A DNA stretch of 64,000 nucleotides from Microbacterium soli (GCF_039539005.1 NZ_BAABCP010000001.1:2503472-2567471); one strand, 5' to 3'. Counted from the stretch's first letter, positions 31,662 to 40,866 are shown. Notes: generated by a model from the letters alone, not told the origin. Numbers and translations are program-made.

Positions 31662-32317
31662 GGCCGCACTCCGTCCGTGGTGCCGGTGAACGTCCACGTC
31701 GCCTCGACGTGGCCGCCCTGTGCGGTGGACACCGCAGTCGCGGGCAGCGACACCACGATGCAATACGTGACGACGCTCTGGCCGTCGCCCGCGAGCGTCT
31801 GCGCGGACTGGGGCGGCACGGCCGTGATACCGACGTCGGGTCCGAGAACCGCCGCGGGTCCGCAACCTCCGACATCCGCGACGGGGGCAGCGCGGACACG
31901 GAGCGCATCGCGCAGATCCGTGTGCGGGGCGGTGTCGGCGGGCAGTGCGACCTGGACCGCAGTGAGCGAGACCGTGCCCGGCACGGAACCGGCAGCCGTT
32001 CGCAGCTGCACCCAGGCGGCGCGGGACTGGTTCGGATACAGGTCCGTCGCGGCCAGCGGGAGAGTCACGGCCGTCGTGTCGTTCGAGGCCCATGTCGTGC
32101 CGGAGACCCGCGACTCGATCGCGAACCTGCCCGCGGTGACCGTCGTCGTGGCGTGCTCCTGGTCGGTCCATGCCGCAACGGTCACCGTGCCGCCGATGCC
32201 GAGCACCAGGGCAGCCGCGAGCAGCGCCCGCGCACGCAGGAGCGTGCGCCGGCGCTGCTCGTTGTGCGAGACTCGCCGGCCGCGGCGGGTCTGCGTTACT
32301 GGCTCTCGACCGTCCAC
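31658..32317 (-). CDS. SipW-type signal-peptide exported protein (second substrate)
   Basis: A 219-residue secreted protein. Arginine-rich residues (about 12-30) precede a hydrophobic segment and AAWTDQEHATTTVTAGRFAI, the SipW-type cleavage region. The mature part has beta-strand patterns and two well-spaced Cys. The start is uncertain: after the previous gene's stop there is no ATG, GTG or TTG in frame before the signal sequence, and the nearest is GTG at 32317, inside that gene. It overlaps the peptidase gene by 4 bases. A structural or matrix role is inferred from the TasA/camelysin family resemblance. Confidence 0.68.
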   Translation of the reverse strand: MDGREPVTQTRRGRRVSHNEQRRRTLLRARALLAAALVLGIGGTVTVAAWTDQEHATTTVTAGRFAIESRVSGTTWASNDTTAVTLPLAATDLYPNQSRAAWVQLRTAAGSVPGTVSLTAVQVALPADTAPHTDLRDALRVRAAPVADVGGCGPAAVLGPDVGITAVPPQSAQTLAGDGQSVVTYCIVVSLPATAVSTAQGGHVEATWTFTGTTDGVRP

Positions 32318-32874
32318 TGCCAGGTCACGACCCCGGACTCCTCCTGCGTCAGGTCCGGGCCGGCCGTCACCTGCAGGCAGAAGTCGAGCTGTCCGGTGGA
32401 ACCGTCCTCGCTCGCGGCGATCGTGGCCGGTGGTGTCGCCGTGCCGTCGTCGAACGTGCTCGCATCGCAGGTCGTCCCATCGATGAGACGGGTCGCTGCC
32501 GTCAGATTCGCGGCATTGTCGCCGCTGATGGTGGGCGGCTCCACGGTGAGCACACCGTCCGCGGTGCCGATGAGCCGAATCGAGTACAGCGCATACAGAG
32601 TCTGGCCGGGAACGATGTCGTCGGCGTCGACGGCGAATCCGAGGCCGGCGGCATCGTCCTCTGCAGCGTGGTCGGTGAAGTTGACGCCGTCCGTGGATCC
32701 CTCGAGGTCGAACGATCCCGCGGTGAACGTGGACGTCGCCCACTCGGAGTCGTTCCACGCCGCAAGGGTGACGGCGGCGCCGACCCCGAGGACGAGTCCA
32801 CCGGCGAGGACGGCGGAGATCCTGCGACGGCGCAGGGATGCGGATGCTGCCGAAGCAACGATGGTTCGGTTCAT
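32296..32874 (-). CDS. SipW-type signal-peptide exported protein (first substrate)
   Basis: A 192-residue secreted protein, first in the operon. A basic start with RRRRIS leads to a helix (about 25-43) and then VTLAAWNDSEWATSTFTAGS, the TasA/camelysin-like SipW signal region. The mature protein is acidic and Thr/Asp rich with two Cys near the C-terminus. The ATG at 32874 is chosen because AAGGGA lies about six bases upstream; in-frame codons further up read through the promoter and tRNA region. Substrate status is inferred from the adjacent cognate-type peptidase. Confidence 0.75.
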   Translation of the reverse strand: MNRTIVASAASASLRRRRISAVLAGGLVLGVGAAVTLAAWNDSEWATSTFTAGSFDLEGSTDGVNFTDHAAEDDAAGLGFAVDADDIVPGQTLYALYSIRLIGTADGVLTVEPPTISGDNAANLTAATRLIDGTTCDASTFDDGTATPPATIAASEDGSTGQLDFCLQVTAGPDLTQEESGVVTWQWTVESQ

Positions 32875-32917
32875 GAGATTCCCTTCTCGGCGGCGTGCAG
32901 GGTCACGCCTGCGCGAC

Positions 32918-32953
32918 AGTGTACTGGGATGCCGAGATATCGGAGGGATCTCG
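32918..32953 (-). promoter_or_regulatory. Promoter and candidate operator of the SipW operon
   Basis: TACACT (32918-32923, minus strand) is a -10 box about 44 bases before the first start codon. Just upstream, over the expected -35 position, an inverted repeat CGAGAT-N9-ATCTCG (32933-32953) could be a regulator site. Confidence 0.5.
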
Positions 32954-33042
32954 AGGGGACGAAGCGCGGCGAGGTCCTGGATGAGGACTGGATGAGGAGG
33001 AGACGGCGCGCACGCGGGTACCGCGCCGAGGCCGGGGAGCGG

Positions 33043-33113
33043 AGGGGCTGACGGGAATCGAACCCGCGTCATTAGTTTGGAAGACTAAGGCTTTACCATT
33101 AAGCTACAGCCCC
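33043..33113 (-). tRNA. tRNA-Gly (anticodon TCC)
   Basis: A 71-nt cloverleaf: 7-bp acceptor stem GGGGCTG/CAGCCCC, D-arm GCTT-AATGGTA-AAGC, anticodon arm TTAGT-CTTCCAA-ACTAA with anticodon TCC, and T-arm with TTCGATT. The CCA end is not encoded. A -10-like TATGCT is at 33146-33151 on the minus strand. Confidence 0.95.
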
Positions 33114-33214
33114 GCTGGTGTCCTGCCGAGCAGAGCACCTCGTAAAGCATAGCGGACGGAGCGAGCGCTCTTGTCCGTTAGACTCGATGAGGCCGTTCCC
33201 GCGCGGGTTCAAGC

Positions 33215-33288
33215 CGGGGCGTAGCTCAGCTTGGTAGAGCGCCCGCTTTGGGAGCGGGAGGTCGCAGGTTCAAATCCTGTCGCCCCGA
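33215..33288 (+). tRNA. tRNA-Pro (anticodon TGG)
   Basis: A 74-nt cloverleaf with acceptor CGGGGCG/CGCCCCG, D-arm GCTC/GAGC, anticodon loop TTTGGGA (anticodon TGG) on a CCCGC/GCGGG stem, and T-loop TTCAAAT. The CCA is encoded at 33289-33291. TAGACT at 33179-33184 may be its -10 box. Confidence 0.95.
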
Positions 33289-33351
33289 CCACGGCCGCCA
33301 GACTTCATGCCCGTGCCGTCCGCGCGGAAACCACAAGGAGAACACACCAGT

Positions 33352-34839
33352 ATGGCCAACAGCACCGTCGAGAAGCTGTCCCCGACCCGGGTCAAGCTCA
33401 GCATCACGGTCACCCCCGAGGATCTGGGGCCCAGCATCAAGCACGCGTACGAGCACATCGCGCAGGACGTCCAGGTCCCGGGCTTCCGCAAGGGCAAGGT
33501 GCCGGCGCCGATCATCGATCAGCGCATCGGGCGCGGCGCGGTCATGGAGCATGCCGTCAACGAGGGCCTGGACCGCTTCTTCCGTGAGGCCGCGGCCGAG
33601 CACGGTGTGCGCATCGTGGGTCGCCCATCGGCCGACATCACCCAGTGGCCGAACGAGAAGGACTTCTCCGGCGACCTGCTCGTCGACATCGAGGTCGATG
33701 TGCGCCCGGAGATCGAGGTGCCGTCCTTCGAGGACATCACCATCACCGTCGACGCCGTCGAGACCGACGCCGCCGCCATCGACGCCGAGCTGGACAGCCT
33801 CCGCGCCCGCTTCGGGACGCTGATCCCCGTCGACCGTCCGGCGGCCAAGGGCGACTTCGTCGAGCTGGACCTCGTCGCCACGATCGACGACGCCGAGATC
33901 GACCGCGCTGACGGCGTCTCCTACGAGGTCGGCTCCGGTGAGCTGCTGGAGGGCATCGACGAGGCGATCGACTCGCTGACCGCCGGTGAGCAGACCACGT
34001 TCCGCTCCAAGCTCGTTGGGGGAGACCACGCCGGGGAGGAGGCGGAGGTCTCCGTCACCGTCAAGGCGGTCAAGGAGCGCGAGCTTCCCGAGGCCGATGA
34101 CGACTTCGCGCAGATGGCCTCCGAGTTCGACACCATCGCCGAGCTGCGCGACAGCCTCGCCGAGCGCGTCGGGCAGCAGGGCGTGTTCACCCAGGGTGCG
34201 GCCGCCCGCGACCAGCTGCTCGAGACGCTGCTCGAGAAGGTCGAGATCCCCGTTCCTCCGCAGCTCATCGAGGACGAGGTGCACACGCACCTCGAGAACG
34301 AGAACCGCCTGGACGACGACGTGCACCGTGCCGAGGTCGCCGAGGCCAGCGAGAAGCAGTTCCGTACGCAGGTGCTGCTGGACACCATCGCCGAGGGTGC
34401 GGACGTGCAGGTCTCCCAGGAGGAGCTGAGCCAGTACATCGTGCAGTCGGCCGCGCAGTACGGCATGGCCCCGCAGGAGTTCGTCGAGGCACTCCAGGGC
34501 GCCGGTCAGCTGCCGGCTCTCGTCGGTGAGATCGCCCGCAACAAGGCCCTCGCCTCGGTGCTGGGCAAGGTCAAGGTCGTCGACAGCAAGGGGGCCGTGG
34601 TCGATCTCTCCGAGTTCATCGGCGACGTCGACGAGGCCGACGGCGCGGAGGAGACCGAAGAGGCCTCCGCCGAGGAGGCTCCCGCCGAGGAGAAGCCTGC
34701 CAAGAAGGCCCCTGCGAAGAAGGCCCCTGCGAAGAAGGCCCCTGACGCCGAGAAGTCCGCGGCCGAGAAGCCTGCCGCGAAGAAGGCTCCGGCCAAGAAG
34801 CCGGCCGCGAAGAAGGACGAGGCCGGCAAGGCCGAGTGA
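33352..34839 (+). CDS. tig: Trigger factor
   Basis: A 495-residue ribosome-bound chaperone and prolyl isomerase. The ribosome-docking signature GFRKGKVP is at about 44-51, the FKBP-type domain at about 150-245 ([11 protein letters not shown]), and the helical substrate-binding domain to about 430. An acidic stretch rich in EEA is followed by a Lys/Ala/Pro-rich tail (KKAPAKK units), an actinobacterial extension. The ATG at 33352 has AAGGAG upstream; an in-frame ATG at 33307 overlaps the tRNA vicinity and is unlikely. Confidence 0.96.
   Translation: MANSTVEKLSPTRVKLSITVTPEDLGPSIKHAYEHIAQDVQVPGFRKGKVPAPIIDQRIGRGAVMEHAVNEGLDRFFREAAAEHGVRIVGRPSADITQWPNEKDFSGDLLVDIEVDVRPEIEVPSFEDITITVDAVETDAAAIDAELDSLRARFGTLIPVDRPAAKGDFVELDLVATIDDAEIDRADGVSYEVGSGELLEGIDEAIDSLTAGEQTTFRSKLVGGDHAGEEAEVSVTVKAVKERELPEADDDFAQMASEFDTIAELRDSLAERVGQQGVFTQGAAARDQLLETLLEKVEIPVPPQLIEDEVHTHLENENRLDDDVHRAEVAEASEKQFRTQVLLDTIAEGADVQVSQEELSQYIVQSAAQYGMAPQEFVEALQGAGQLPALVGEIARNKALASVLGKVKVVDSKGAVVDLSEFIGDVDEADGAEETEEASAEEAPAEEKPAKKAPAKKAPAKKAPDAEKSAAEKPAAKKAPAKKPAAKKDEAGKAE
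34697..34745 (+). repeat. Three 15-bp tandem repeats in the trigger factor tail
   Basis: Three consecutive units encode KKAPA-type pentapeptides (AAGAAGGCCCCTGCG and variants). Expansion or contraction would keep the frame. Confidence 0.8.
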
Positions 34840-34858
34840 TCACGGCGACCAGTCCGGT

Positions 34859-34890
34859 GAGAAGGCGGATGCTGCGGCATCCGCCTTCTC
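34859..34890 (+). terminator. tig terminator
   Basis: A perfect 14-bp hairpin (34859-34872 and 34877-34890) with loop TGCG, 20 bases after the stop. Confidence 0.82.
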
Positions 34891-35174
34891 CGTATCCGGG
34901 AGAAGACGTGACAGCTGTGAGTGACGACCGGCGACCCGCAGCGCCGGGTGGGTGCCGTCCGCCAGGATCGTGGTGACGCTGACGGCGGCATCCGTCGTGC
35001 GGACGGCGCTCGCGCCGCACCGGAGGCGTTACACCCGCTCCGTCACCGGATACGCCGCCGAACTGCTGGATCCGCGCGGCGGATGACACGCTCTGTGCTC
35101 AGGGCGAACACGGCCGAGCACCCGCGTTGTCGCCGGTAGATTCGAATCACCGAAACACGGAAGCAGGAGCTGAC
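34891..35174 (+). promoter_or_regulatory. Region upstream of clpP1, with -10 box
   Basis: The tig-clpP1 gap is 335 bases. Beyond the tig terminator no gene or RNA is recognised. TAGATT at 35137-35142 is a plausible -10 box about 33 bases before the clpP1 ATG, with SD GGAGC at 35166-35170. No clear ClgR-type operator was found. Confidence 0.45.
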
Positions 35175-35765
<591 letters not shown>

Positions 35766-35780
35766 GGCAGGACGACGCAC

Positions 35781-36422
35781 ATGTACACACCCACCTTCCG
35801 CGCTGCCGGGAACCTGCCCTCCAGCCGCTACGTGCTGCCGCAGTTCGAGGAGCGCACGGCCTACGGCTTCAAGCGCCAGGACCCGTACAACAAGCTGTTC
35901 GAGGATCGCGTGATCTTCCTCGGCGTGCAGGTCGACGACGCCTCGGCCGATGATGTCATGGCGCAGCTGCTGGTCCTGGAGAGCCAGGACGCCGAGCGCG
36001 ACATCACGATGTACATCAACTCGCCCGGTGGTTCCTTCACTGCGATGACGGCCATCTACGACACCATGCAGTACGTGGCGCCGCAGATCCAGACCGTCGT
36101 CCTCGGGCAGGCGGCGTCCGCGGCGTCCGTGCTGCTGGCGGCCGGGGCCCCCGGCAAGCGCCTCGCGCTGCCCAACGCGCGCGTGCTCATGCACCAGCCG
36201 GCGATGGGCGAGGCCGGTCAGGGCCAGGCATCCGACATCGAGATCCAGGCCAACGAGATCATGCGCATGCGTACGTGGCTTGAGGAGACCATGGCGCGCC
36301 ACACCGGTCAGGCGGTGGAGAAGGTCAACCGCGACATCGATCGCGACAACATCCTCTCCGCCGAGCAGGCCAAGGAGTACGGCATCGTCGACCAGGTGCT
36401 CACCTCGCGCAAGCGCGCCTGA
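35781..36422 (+). CDS. clpP2: ATP-dependent Clp protease proteolytic subunit 2
   Basis: A 213-residue ClpP paralogue. Triad positions are the Ser in GQAASAASV, the His in LMHQPAMG and the Asp in [32 protein letters not shown] is the equivalent of the ClpP1 strand. The N-terminus is longer than in ClpP1 (YTPTFRAAGNLPSSRYVLP). It assembles with ClpP1. A strong terminator separates it from the deo operon. Confidence 0.95.
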   Translation: MYTPTFRAAGNLPSSRYVLPQFEERTAYGFKRQDPYNKLFEDRVIFLGVQVDDASADDVMAQLLVLESQDAERDITMYINSPGGSFTAMTAIYDTMQYVAPQIQTVVLGQAASAASVLLAAGAPGKRLALPNARVLMHQPAMGEAGQGQASDIEIQANEIMRMRTWLEETMARHTGQAVEKVNRDIDRDNILSAEQAKEYGIVDQVLTSRKRA

Positions 36423-36438
36423 GCACGTCATCTCACGA

Positions 36439-36470
36439 GGGCGGCTCGGTTCTGCGGAACCGGGCCGCCC
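36439..36470 (+). terminator. clpP1-clpP2 terminator
   Basis: A 14-bp hairpin with one G-T pair (36439-36452 and 36457-36470) and loop TGCG. Confidence 0.82.
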
Positions 36471-36548
36471 GTCGTCGTGTCCGCGGCGTGCGCTTCGCGC
36501 CGGCTCCGCACGAGGGGGCCGCGGATGCGCGGATTCCATGACTCGTGC

Positions 36549-36562
36549 TGCTCATTTGAGCA
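36549..36562. promoter_or_regulatory. Perfect 14-bp palindrome, candidate deo operator
   Basis: TGCTCA-TT-TGAGCA is fully symmetrical and lies about 42 bases upstream of the first base of the deo operon -10 box (TAAGCT). It is the best candidate binding site for the SorC-type regulator encoded next to it. Confidence 0.6.
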
Positions 36563-36590
36563 TCATGGCGCGCGTACGTCGGTGCACTCC

Positions 36591-36596
36591 TAAGCT
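36591..36596 (+). promoter_or_regulatory. -10 box of the deo operon
   Basis: TAAGCT precedes the SD AAGGAGG at 36605-36611, the strongest ribosome binding site in the window; the ATG follows five bases later. The mRNA leader would be only about 14 bases. Confidence 0.5.
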
Positions 36597-36616
36597 GGAT
36601 ACGGAAGGAGGATGTC

Positions 36617-37552
36617 ATGGACGACGAACTTCTCATGGTGCGCGCGGCCGAGCTCTCGTACGACGAGAATCGCACGCAGGACGAGATCGGCGCACTCCTC
36701 GGCATCTCCCGGTGGAAGGTCGGCAGACTGCTGCTCCAGGCTCGCGAGCGCGGGATCGTGCGCATCGAGATCGTGCATCCGCGTGCCCGACGGCTGGGCC
36801 TGGAGCGTGCTCTCCTCGGTCGGTTCGGATTGACGGATGCCGTCGTCGTCCCTGCGTCCGACGATCCCGGCGCGGTGCTGGAGCGCGTCGCCCGCGCCGC
36901 CGCCGACCTGCTCACGGCGCTGCGTCCCGTCCCGCGCACGCTGGCCGTCAGCTGGGGGCGCACGCTCACCGCCGTCGCCGACGCACTGCCCGACGGGTGG
37001 GCGCACGGCGTCACCGTCGTGCAGGCCAACGGCGGAGTGAGTGTGAACCGGAGGGCCGGCGGCGCGGCATCCGTCGCCGTCACCATCGCCCAGCGCGGTG
37101 AGGGGCAGGCCGTGCTGCTGCCGAGTCCGGCGATCCTGGAGCGCATCGAGACCAAGCGGGCCGTCGAAGCGGACCGCACCGTCGCCGCCATCCTCGAGCG
37201 GGCCGCGGGTGCGGACACCTTCCTGTTCACCGCGGGGCCGTGCGATCCGGCATCCGCTCATGTGGAGAACGGCTACCTGACCGCCGATGACATCGCCGAG
37301 CTCGCACGGCGCGGCGCAGTGGGGGATCTGCTCGGCCGCTACATCGACGCCGACGGGAACATCGTCGACCCGCAGCTGGATGCGCGCACCCTCGGTGTCG
37401 GCCTCGACCGGGTGCGCGCGTCGCCCCGATCCATCTTCGTCACCGCGGGCATCGCCAAGCACGACATCGCGCGTACAGTCGTCAGCAACGGCCTCTGCAC
37501 TGTTCTGGTGACCGACGAACCCACCGCCCTGGCACTTCTGGAGGAGACATGA
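36617..37552 (+). CDS. SorC/DeoR-type sugar-binding transcriptional regulator
   Basis: A 311-residue regulator. The N-terminal helix-turn-helix (about 10-50) reads RTQDEIGALLGISRWKVGRLLLQARERG. The rest is a sugar-phosphate isomerase-like effector domain with LAVSWGRTL and FVTAGIAKHDIARTVV, where the SorC family binds phosphorylated sugars. Being first in the operon with deoC, it probably responds to deoxyribose-5-phosphate and controls its own operon. It overlaps deoC by 4 bases (ATGA). Confidence 0.9.
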   Translation: MDDELLMVRAAELSYDENRTQDEIGALLGISRWKVGRLLLQARERGIVRIEIVHPRARRLGLERALLGRFGLTDAVVVPASDDPGAVLERVARAAADLLTALRPVPRTLAVSWGRTLTAVADALPDGWAHGVTVVQANGGVSVNRRAGGAASVAVTIAQRGEGQAVLLPSPAILERIETKRAVEADRTVAAILERAAGADTFLFTAGPCDPASAHVENGYLTADDIAELARRGAVGDLLGRYIDADGNIVDPQLDARTLGVGLDRVRASPRSIFVTAGIAKHDIARTVVSNGLCTVLVTDEPTALALLEET

Positions 37553-38550
37553 CGACCACGGAACTCGCCCGACGCACCGCCGTCGACGTCCTGGGCGGTG
37601 AGCCCGATGACGCGACCCTGCGTCGTTTCCTGCACGGACTGCCCGGTGTGGACGCGGTCGGGCTGGAACAGCGCGCGGCCGCCCTCGGCACGCGCTCGAT
37701 CAAGGCCACCTCGAAGGCCTGGGCGCTGGACAAGGTCATCTCGCTGATCGACCTCACCACGCTCGAGGGCGCTGATACGGCGGGCAAGGTGCGCTCCCTG
37801 GTCGCGAAGGCCAAGAATCCGGATGCTTCGGACCCGACCACCCCGCGGGTTGCGGCGGTGTGCGTGTACGGCGACATGGTCGGCCACGCGGTCGAGGCGC
37901 TCGGCGACCTGCACGGCGACCCCGACGAGGGGCGCATCTCCGTCGCCGCCGTCGCGACGGCCTTCCCGTCCGGTCGCGCGTCTGTCGACGTCAAGCTGGC
38001 CGACACCGCGGATGCCGTGGCCGCGGGCGCCGACGAGATCGACATGGTCATCGATCGCGGAGCGTTCCTCGAGGGGCGCTACGGGTTGGTGTTCGACCAG
38101 ATTGCGCGGGTGAAAGAGGCCTGTCGGCGCGAGGACGGCAGCTACGCCTCGCTCAAGGTCATCATGGAGACCGGCGAGCTGAACACCTACGACAACATCA
38201 AGCGCGCCTCCTGGCTGTCGATCCTCGCGGGAGGCGACTTCATCAAGACGTCCACCGGCAAGGTGCAGCCCGCGGCGACCCTGCCCACCACCCTGCTCAT
38301 GCTCGAGACCGTGCGGGACTGGCATCGTGCGACGGGGGAGAGGATCGGTGTGAAGCCCGCCGGCGGCATCCGCTCGTCGAAGGACGCGATCCGCTACCTC
38401 GTCACGGTCGCCGAGACCGCGGGCGAGGAATGGCTGCAGCCGCATCTGTTCCGTTTCGGCGCGTCGAGTCTGCTCAACGACGTCCTGCTGCAGCGCCAGA
38501 AGACCATCACCGGGCACTACTCCGGTGCCGACTACGTCACCATCGACTGA
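37549..38550 (+). CDS. deoC: Deoxyribose-phosphate aldolase
   Basis: A 333-residue class I aldolase cleaving 2-deoxyribose-5-phosphate to acetaldehyde and glyceraldehyde-3-phosphate. LIDLTTLEG opens the barrel; the Schiff-base Lys lies in FIKTSTGK, and a second catalytic Lys in GVKPAGGIRS. It is longer than the E. coli enzyme because of an N-terminal extension of about 60 residues, as in other long-form (eukaryote-like) DeoC proteins. The acetaldehyde is probably taken by the dehydrogenase genes that follow. Confidence 0.95.
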   Translation: MTTTELARRTAVDVLGGEPDDATLRRFLHGLPGVDAVGLEQRAAALGTRSIKATSKAWALDKVISLIDLTTLEGADTAGKVRSLVAKAKNPDASDPTTPRVAAVCVYGDMVGHAVEALGDLHGDPDEGRISVAAVATAFPSGRASVDVKLADTADAVAAGADEIDMVIDRGAFLEGRYGLVFDQIARVKEACRREDGSYASLKVIMETGELNTYDNIKRASWLSILAGGDFIKTSTGKVQPAATLPTTLLMLETVRDWHRATGERIGVKPAGGIRSSKDAIRYLVTVAETAGEEWLQPHLFRFGASSLLNDVLLQRQKTITGHYSGADYVTID

Positions 38551-38560
38551 GGAGCCTCAT

Positions 38561-40003
38561 ATGTCATTCCTGGAATACGCTCCCGCCCCTGAATCCACAG
38601 CGATCCTGAAGCTCAAGGACAGCTACGGACTGTTCATCGACGGGGAGTTCGTCGACGGCTCCGGTCCCTCCTTCCACACCATCTCCCCCGCCGACGAGAG
38701 CCGCATCGCCGAGATCTCCTCGGCATCCGATGAGGACGTCGATCGCGCCGTCGCAGCCGCCCGGCGGGCGTACGACAAGGTGTGGTCGAAGATGAGCGGA
38801 CGCGACCGGGGCAAGTACCTGTTCCGCGTCGCCCGCCTCGTTCAGGAGCGCGCCCGTGAGCTGGCCGTCGCGGAGAGTCTGGACAACGGCAAGCCGATCA
38901 AGGAGAGCCGTGACGTCGACGTGCCCCTGGTCGCGGCCTGGTTCTTCTACTACGCGGGTTGGGCCGACAAGCTCGACTATGCGGGTCTCGGCGCGAACCC
39001 GAAGTCGCTGGGCGTGGCGGGGCAGGTCATCCCGTGGAACTTCCCGCTGCTCATGCTGGCATGGAAGCTCGCACCGGCCCTCGCCGCCGGCAACACGGTG
39101 GTGCTCAAGCCCGCCGAGACCACACCCCTGACCGCGCTCATCTTCGCCGAGATCCTGCAGCAGGCCGACCTGCCGGCGGGCGTCGTGAACATCATCACGG
39201 GTGCGGGTGCCCCCGGAGCCGCTCTCGTGCGTCACGCCTATGTGGACAAGGTGGCCTTCACCGGATCCACGGCCGTCGGTCGAGACATCGCGAAGGCCAT
39301 CGCGGGCACCGACAAGCGCGTGACGCTCGAGCTCGGCGGCAAGGCCGCGAACATCGTGTTCGACGACGCGCCCATCGATCAGGCCGTCGAGGGCATCGTG
39401 AACGGCATCTTCTTCAATCAGGGGCACGTGTGCTGCGCGGGCAGCCGACTGCTCGTGCAGGAGTCGATCCACGACGACGTCGTCGACCGCCTCAAGCATC
39501 GCCTGTCGACGCTGCGCCTCGGTGATCCGCTGGACAAGAACACCGACATCGGCGCCATCAACTCCGCGGCTCAGCTCGCCCGCATCCGCGAGCTCAGCGA
39601 CATCGGCGAGGCCGAGGGCGCGGAGCGCTGGAGCGCGGACTGCGCGATCCCGGAGAAGGGCTTCTGGTTCGCCCCGACGATCTTCACCGGCGTCGAGGCG
39701 TCCAGCCGCATCGCCCGCGACGAGATCTTCGGACCCGTGCTGTCGGTGCTGACCTTCCGCACACCGGCCGAGGCGATCGCGAAGGCCAACAACACGCCGT
39801 ACGGTCTGTCGGCCGGCATCTGGAGTGACAAGGGATCCCGCATCCTCGCCGTCGCCGACCGGTTGCGGGCCGGAGTGGTGTGGGCGAACACCTTCAACCG
39901 CTTCGACCCGTCGAGCCCGTTCGGCGGCTACAAGGAATCCGGCTACGGGCGCGAAGGCGGCCGTCATGGCCTGACCGCGTACCTCAAGGGAGCATCGGCA
40001 TGA
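38561..40003 (+). CDS. Aldehyde dehydrogenase, catalytic subunit of the deo operon
   Basis: A 480-residue NAD(P)-dependent enzyme. VIPWNFPLLMLAWKLAPALA and the FTGST motif bind the cofactor, the general base Glu is in LELGGK, and the catalytic Cys291 lies in NQGHVCCAGSR. The C-terminal FGGYKESGYGREGG is typical. In this context the likely substrate is acetaldehyde released by DeoC. The ATG has SD GAGGAG. Its stop overlaps the next start. Confidence 0.93.
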   Translation: MSFLEYAPAPESTAILKLKDSYGLFIDGEFVDGSGPSFHTISPADESRIAEISSASDEDVDRAVAAARRAYDKVWSKMSGRDRGKYLFRVARLVQERARELAVAESLDNGKPIKESRDVDVPLVAAWFFYYAGWADKLDYAGLGANPKSLGVAGQVIPWNFPLLMLAWKLAPALAAGNTVVLKPAETTPLTALIFAEILQQADLPAGVVNIITGAGAPGAALVRHAYVDKVAFTGSTAVGRDIAKAIAGTDKRVTLELGGKAANIVFDDAPIDQAVEGIVNGIFFNQGHVCCAGSRLLVQESIHDDVVDRLKHRLSTLRLGDPLDKNTDIGAINSAAQLARIRELSDIGEAEGAERWSADCAIPEKGFWFAPTIFTGVEASSRIARDEIFGPVLSVLTFRTPAEAIAKANNTPYGLSAGIWSDKGSRILAVADRLRAGVVWANTFNRFDPSSPFGGYKESGYGREGGRHGLTAYLKGASA

Positions 40004-40866
40004 GCGCACGACTGACCGTTCCGAAGACGTACAAGCTCGCGATCGGCGGGGCGTTCCCGCGCAGCGAGTCAGGGCGCACCTATGAGGTGCTCTCCGCCGA
40101 GGGCGCCTTCCTCGCCAACGCCGCCAAGGCGTCGCGCAAGGACGCCAGGGATGCCGTGGTCGCCGCGCGGGCGGCCGTGAAGGGCTGGTCGGGTGCCACG
40201 GCCTACAACCGCGGGCAGGTGCTGTACCGGGTCGCGGAGATCCTGGAGGGGCGCCGCGCCCAGTTCGTCGACGAGATCGTCGGCCAGGAGGGCGCCACGG
40301 CCGCGGCGGCCGGCGCACAGGTGGATGCCGCGATCGACCTGTGGGTCTGGTACGCGGGATGGTGCGACAAGTACGCGCAGGTGGGCGGCAACGCCAACCC
40401 CGTCGCGGGCCCCTACTTCAACATCTCGGTGCCCGAGCCCACCGGGGTCGTCGCGATCGTGGCGCCGCAGGACTCCGCACTGCTGGGCCTGGTGTCCGTC
40501 ATCGCCCCGGCGCTGGTCACCGGCAACACCGTCGTCGTGATCGCCAGCGAGCGGTTCCCGCTCTCCGCCATCAGCCTGGCCGAGGTGCTCGCGACCAGCG
40601 ACGTGCCCGGGGGAGTCGTGAACGTGCTGACCGGCTCGCCGGCGGAGATCACTCCGTGGCTCGCCTCGCACGCCGATGTCGACGCCCTCGATCTCGCGGG
40701 CGCGGGCGACCTGGACTGGGTCGACCTGGAGATCGCCGCCGCCGACACCCTCAAACGCGTGCTGCGGCCCGGCGTGGGGTCGAACGGCGCCGTCGAGCAG
40801 AGCCTGGACCGCATCACGGCGCTCACCGAGACCAAGACCGTGTGGCACACGAAGTCCATGGTGTGA
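40000..40866 (+). CDS. Short aldehyde dehydrogenase-family protein lacking the catalytic half
   Basis: A 288-residue protein that aligns by eye with the N-terminal cofactor-binding half of aldehyde dehydrogenases (GVVAIVAPQDSALLGLVSVI, ALVTGNTVVV, SDVPGGVVNVLTG). After about residue 230 it ends without the Glu and Cys active-site segments; the stretch where FTGST would lie reads DLAGAGDLD. The reading frame is clean and the gene overlaps the full-length enzyme by 4 bases, so it looks like a deliberate product, not a recent pseudogene. It may be a non-catalytic partner subunit. Confidence 0.82.
   Translation: MSARLTVPKTYKLAIGGAFPRSESGRTYEVLSAEGAFLANAAKASRKDARDAVVAARAAVKGWSGATAYNRGQVLYRVAEILEGRRAQFVDEIVGQEGATAAAAGAQVDAAIDLWVWYAGWCDKYAQVGGNANPVAGPYFNISVPEPTGVVAIVAPQDSALLGLVSVIAPALVTGNTVVVIASERFPLSAISLAEVLATSDVPGGVVNVLTGSPAEITPWLASHADVDALDLAGAGDLDWVDLEIAAADTLKRVLRPGVGSNGAVEQSLDRITALTETKTVWHTKSMV

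Noticed and set aside
33113..33215. tRNA pair considered as an integration hotspot with an att site
   Set aside because: No integrase gene or 3' tRNA duplication is visible nearby; both flanks are housekeeping or operon DNA.
34697..34830. Repeats in the tig tail considered as a CRISPR or minisatellite
   Set aside because: They are in-frame KKAPA-type codon repeats with no spacers.
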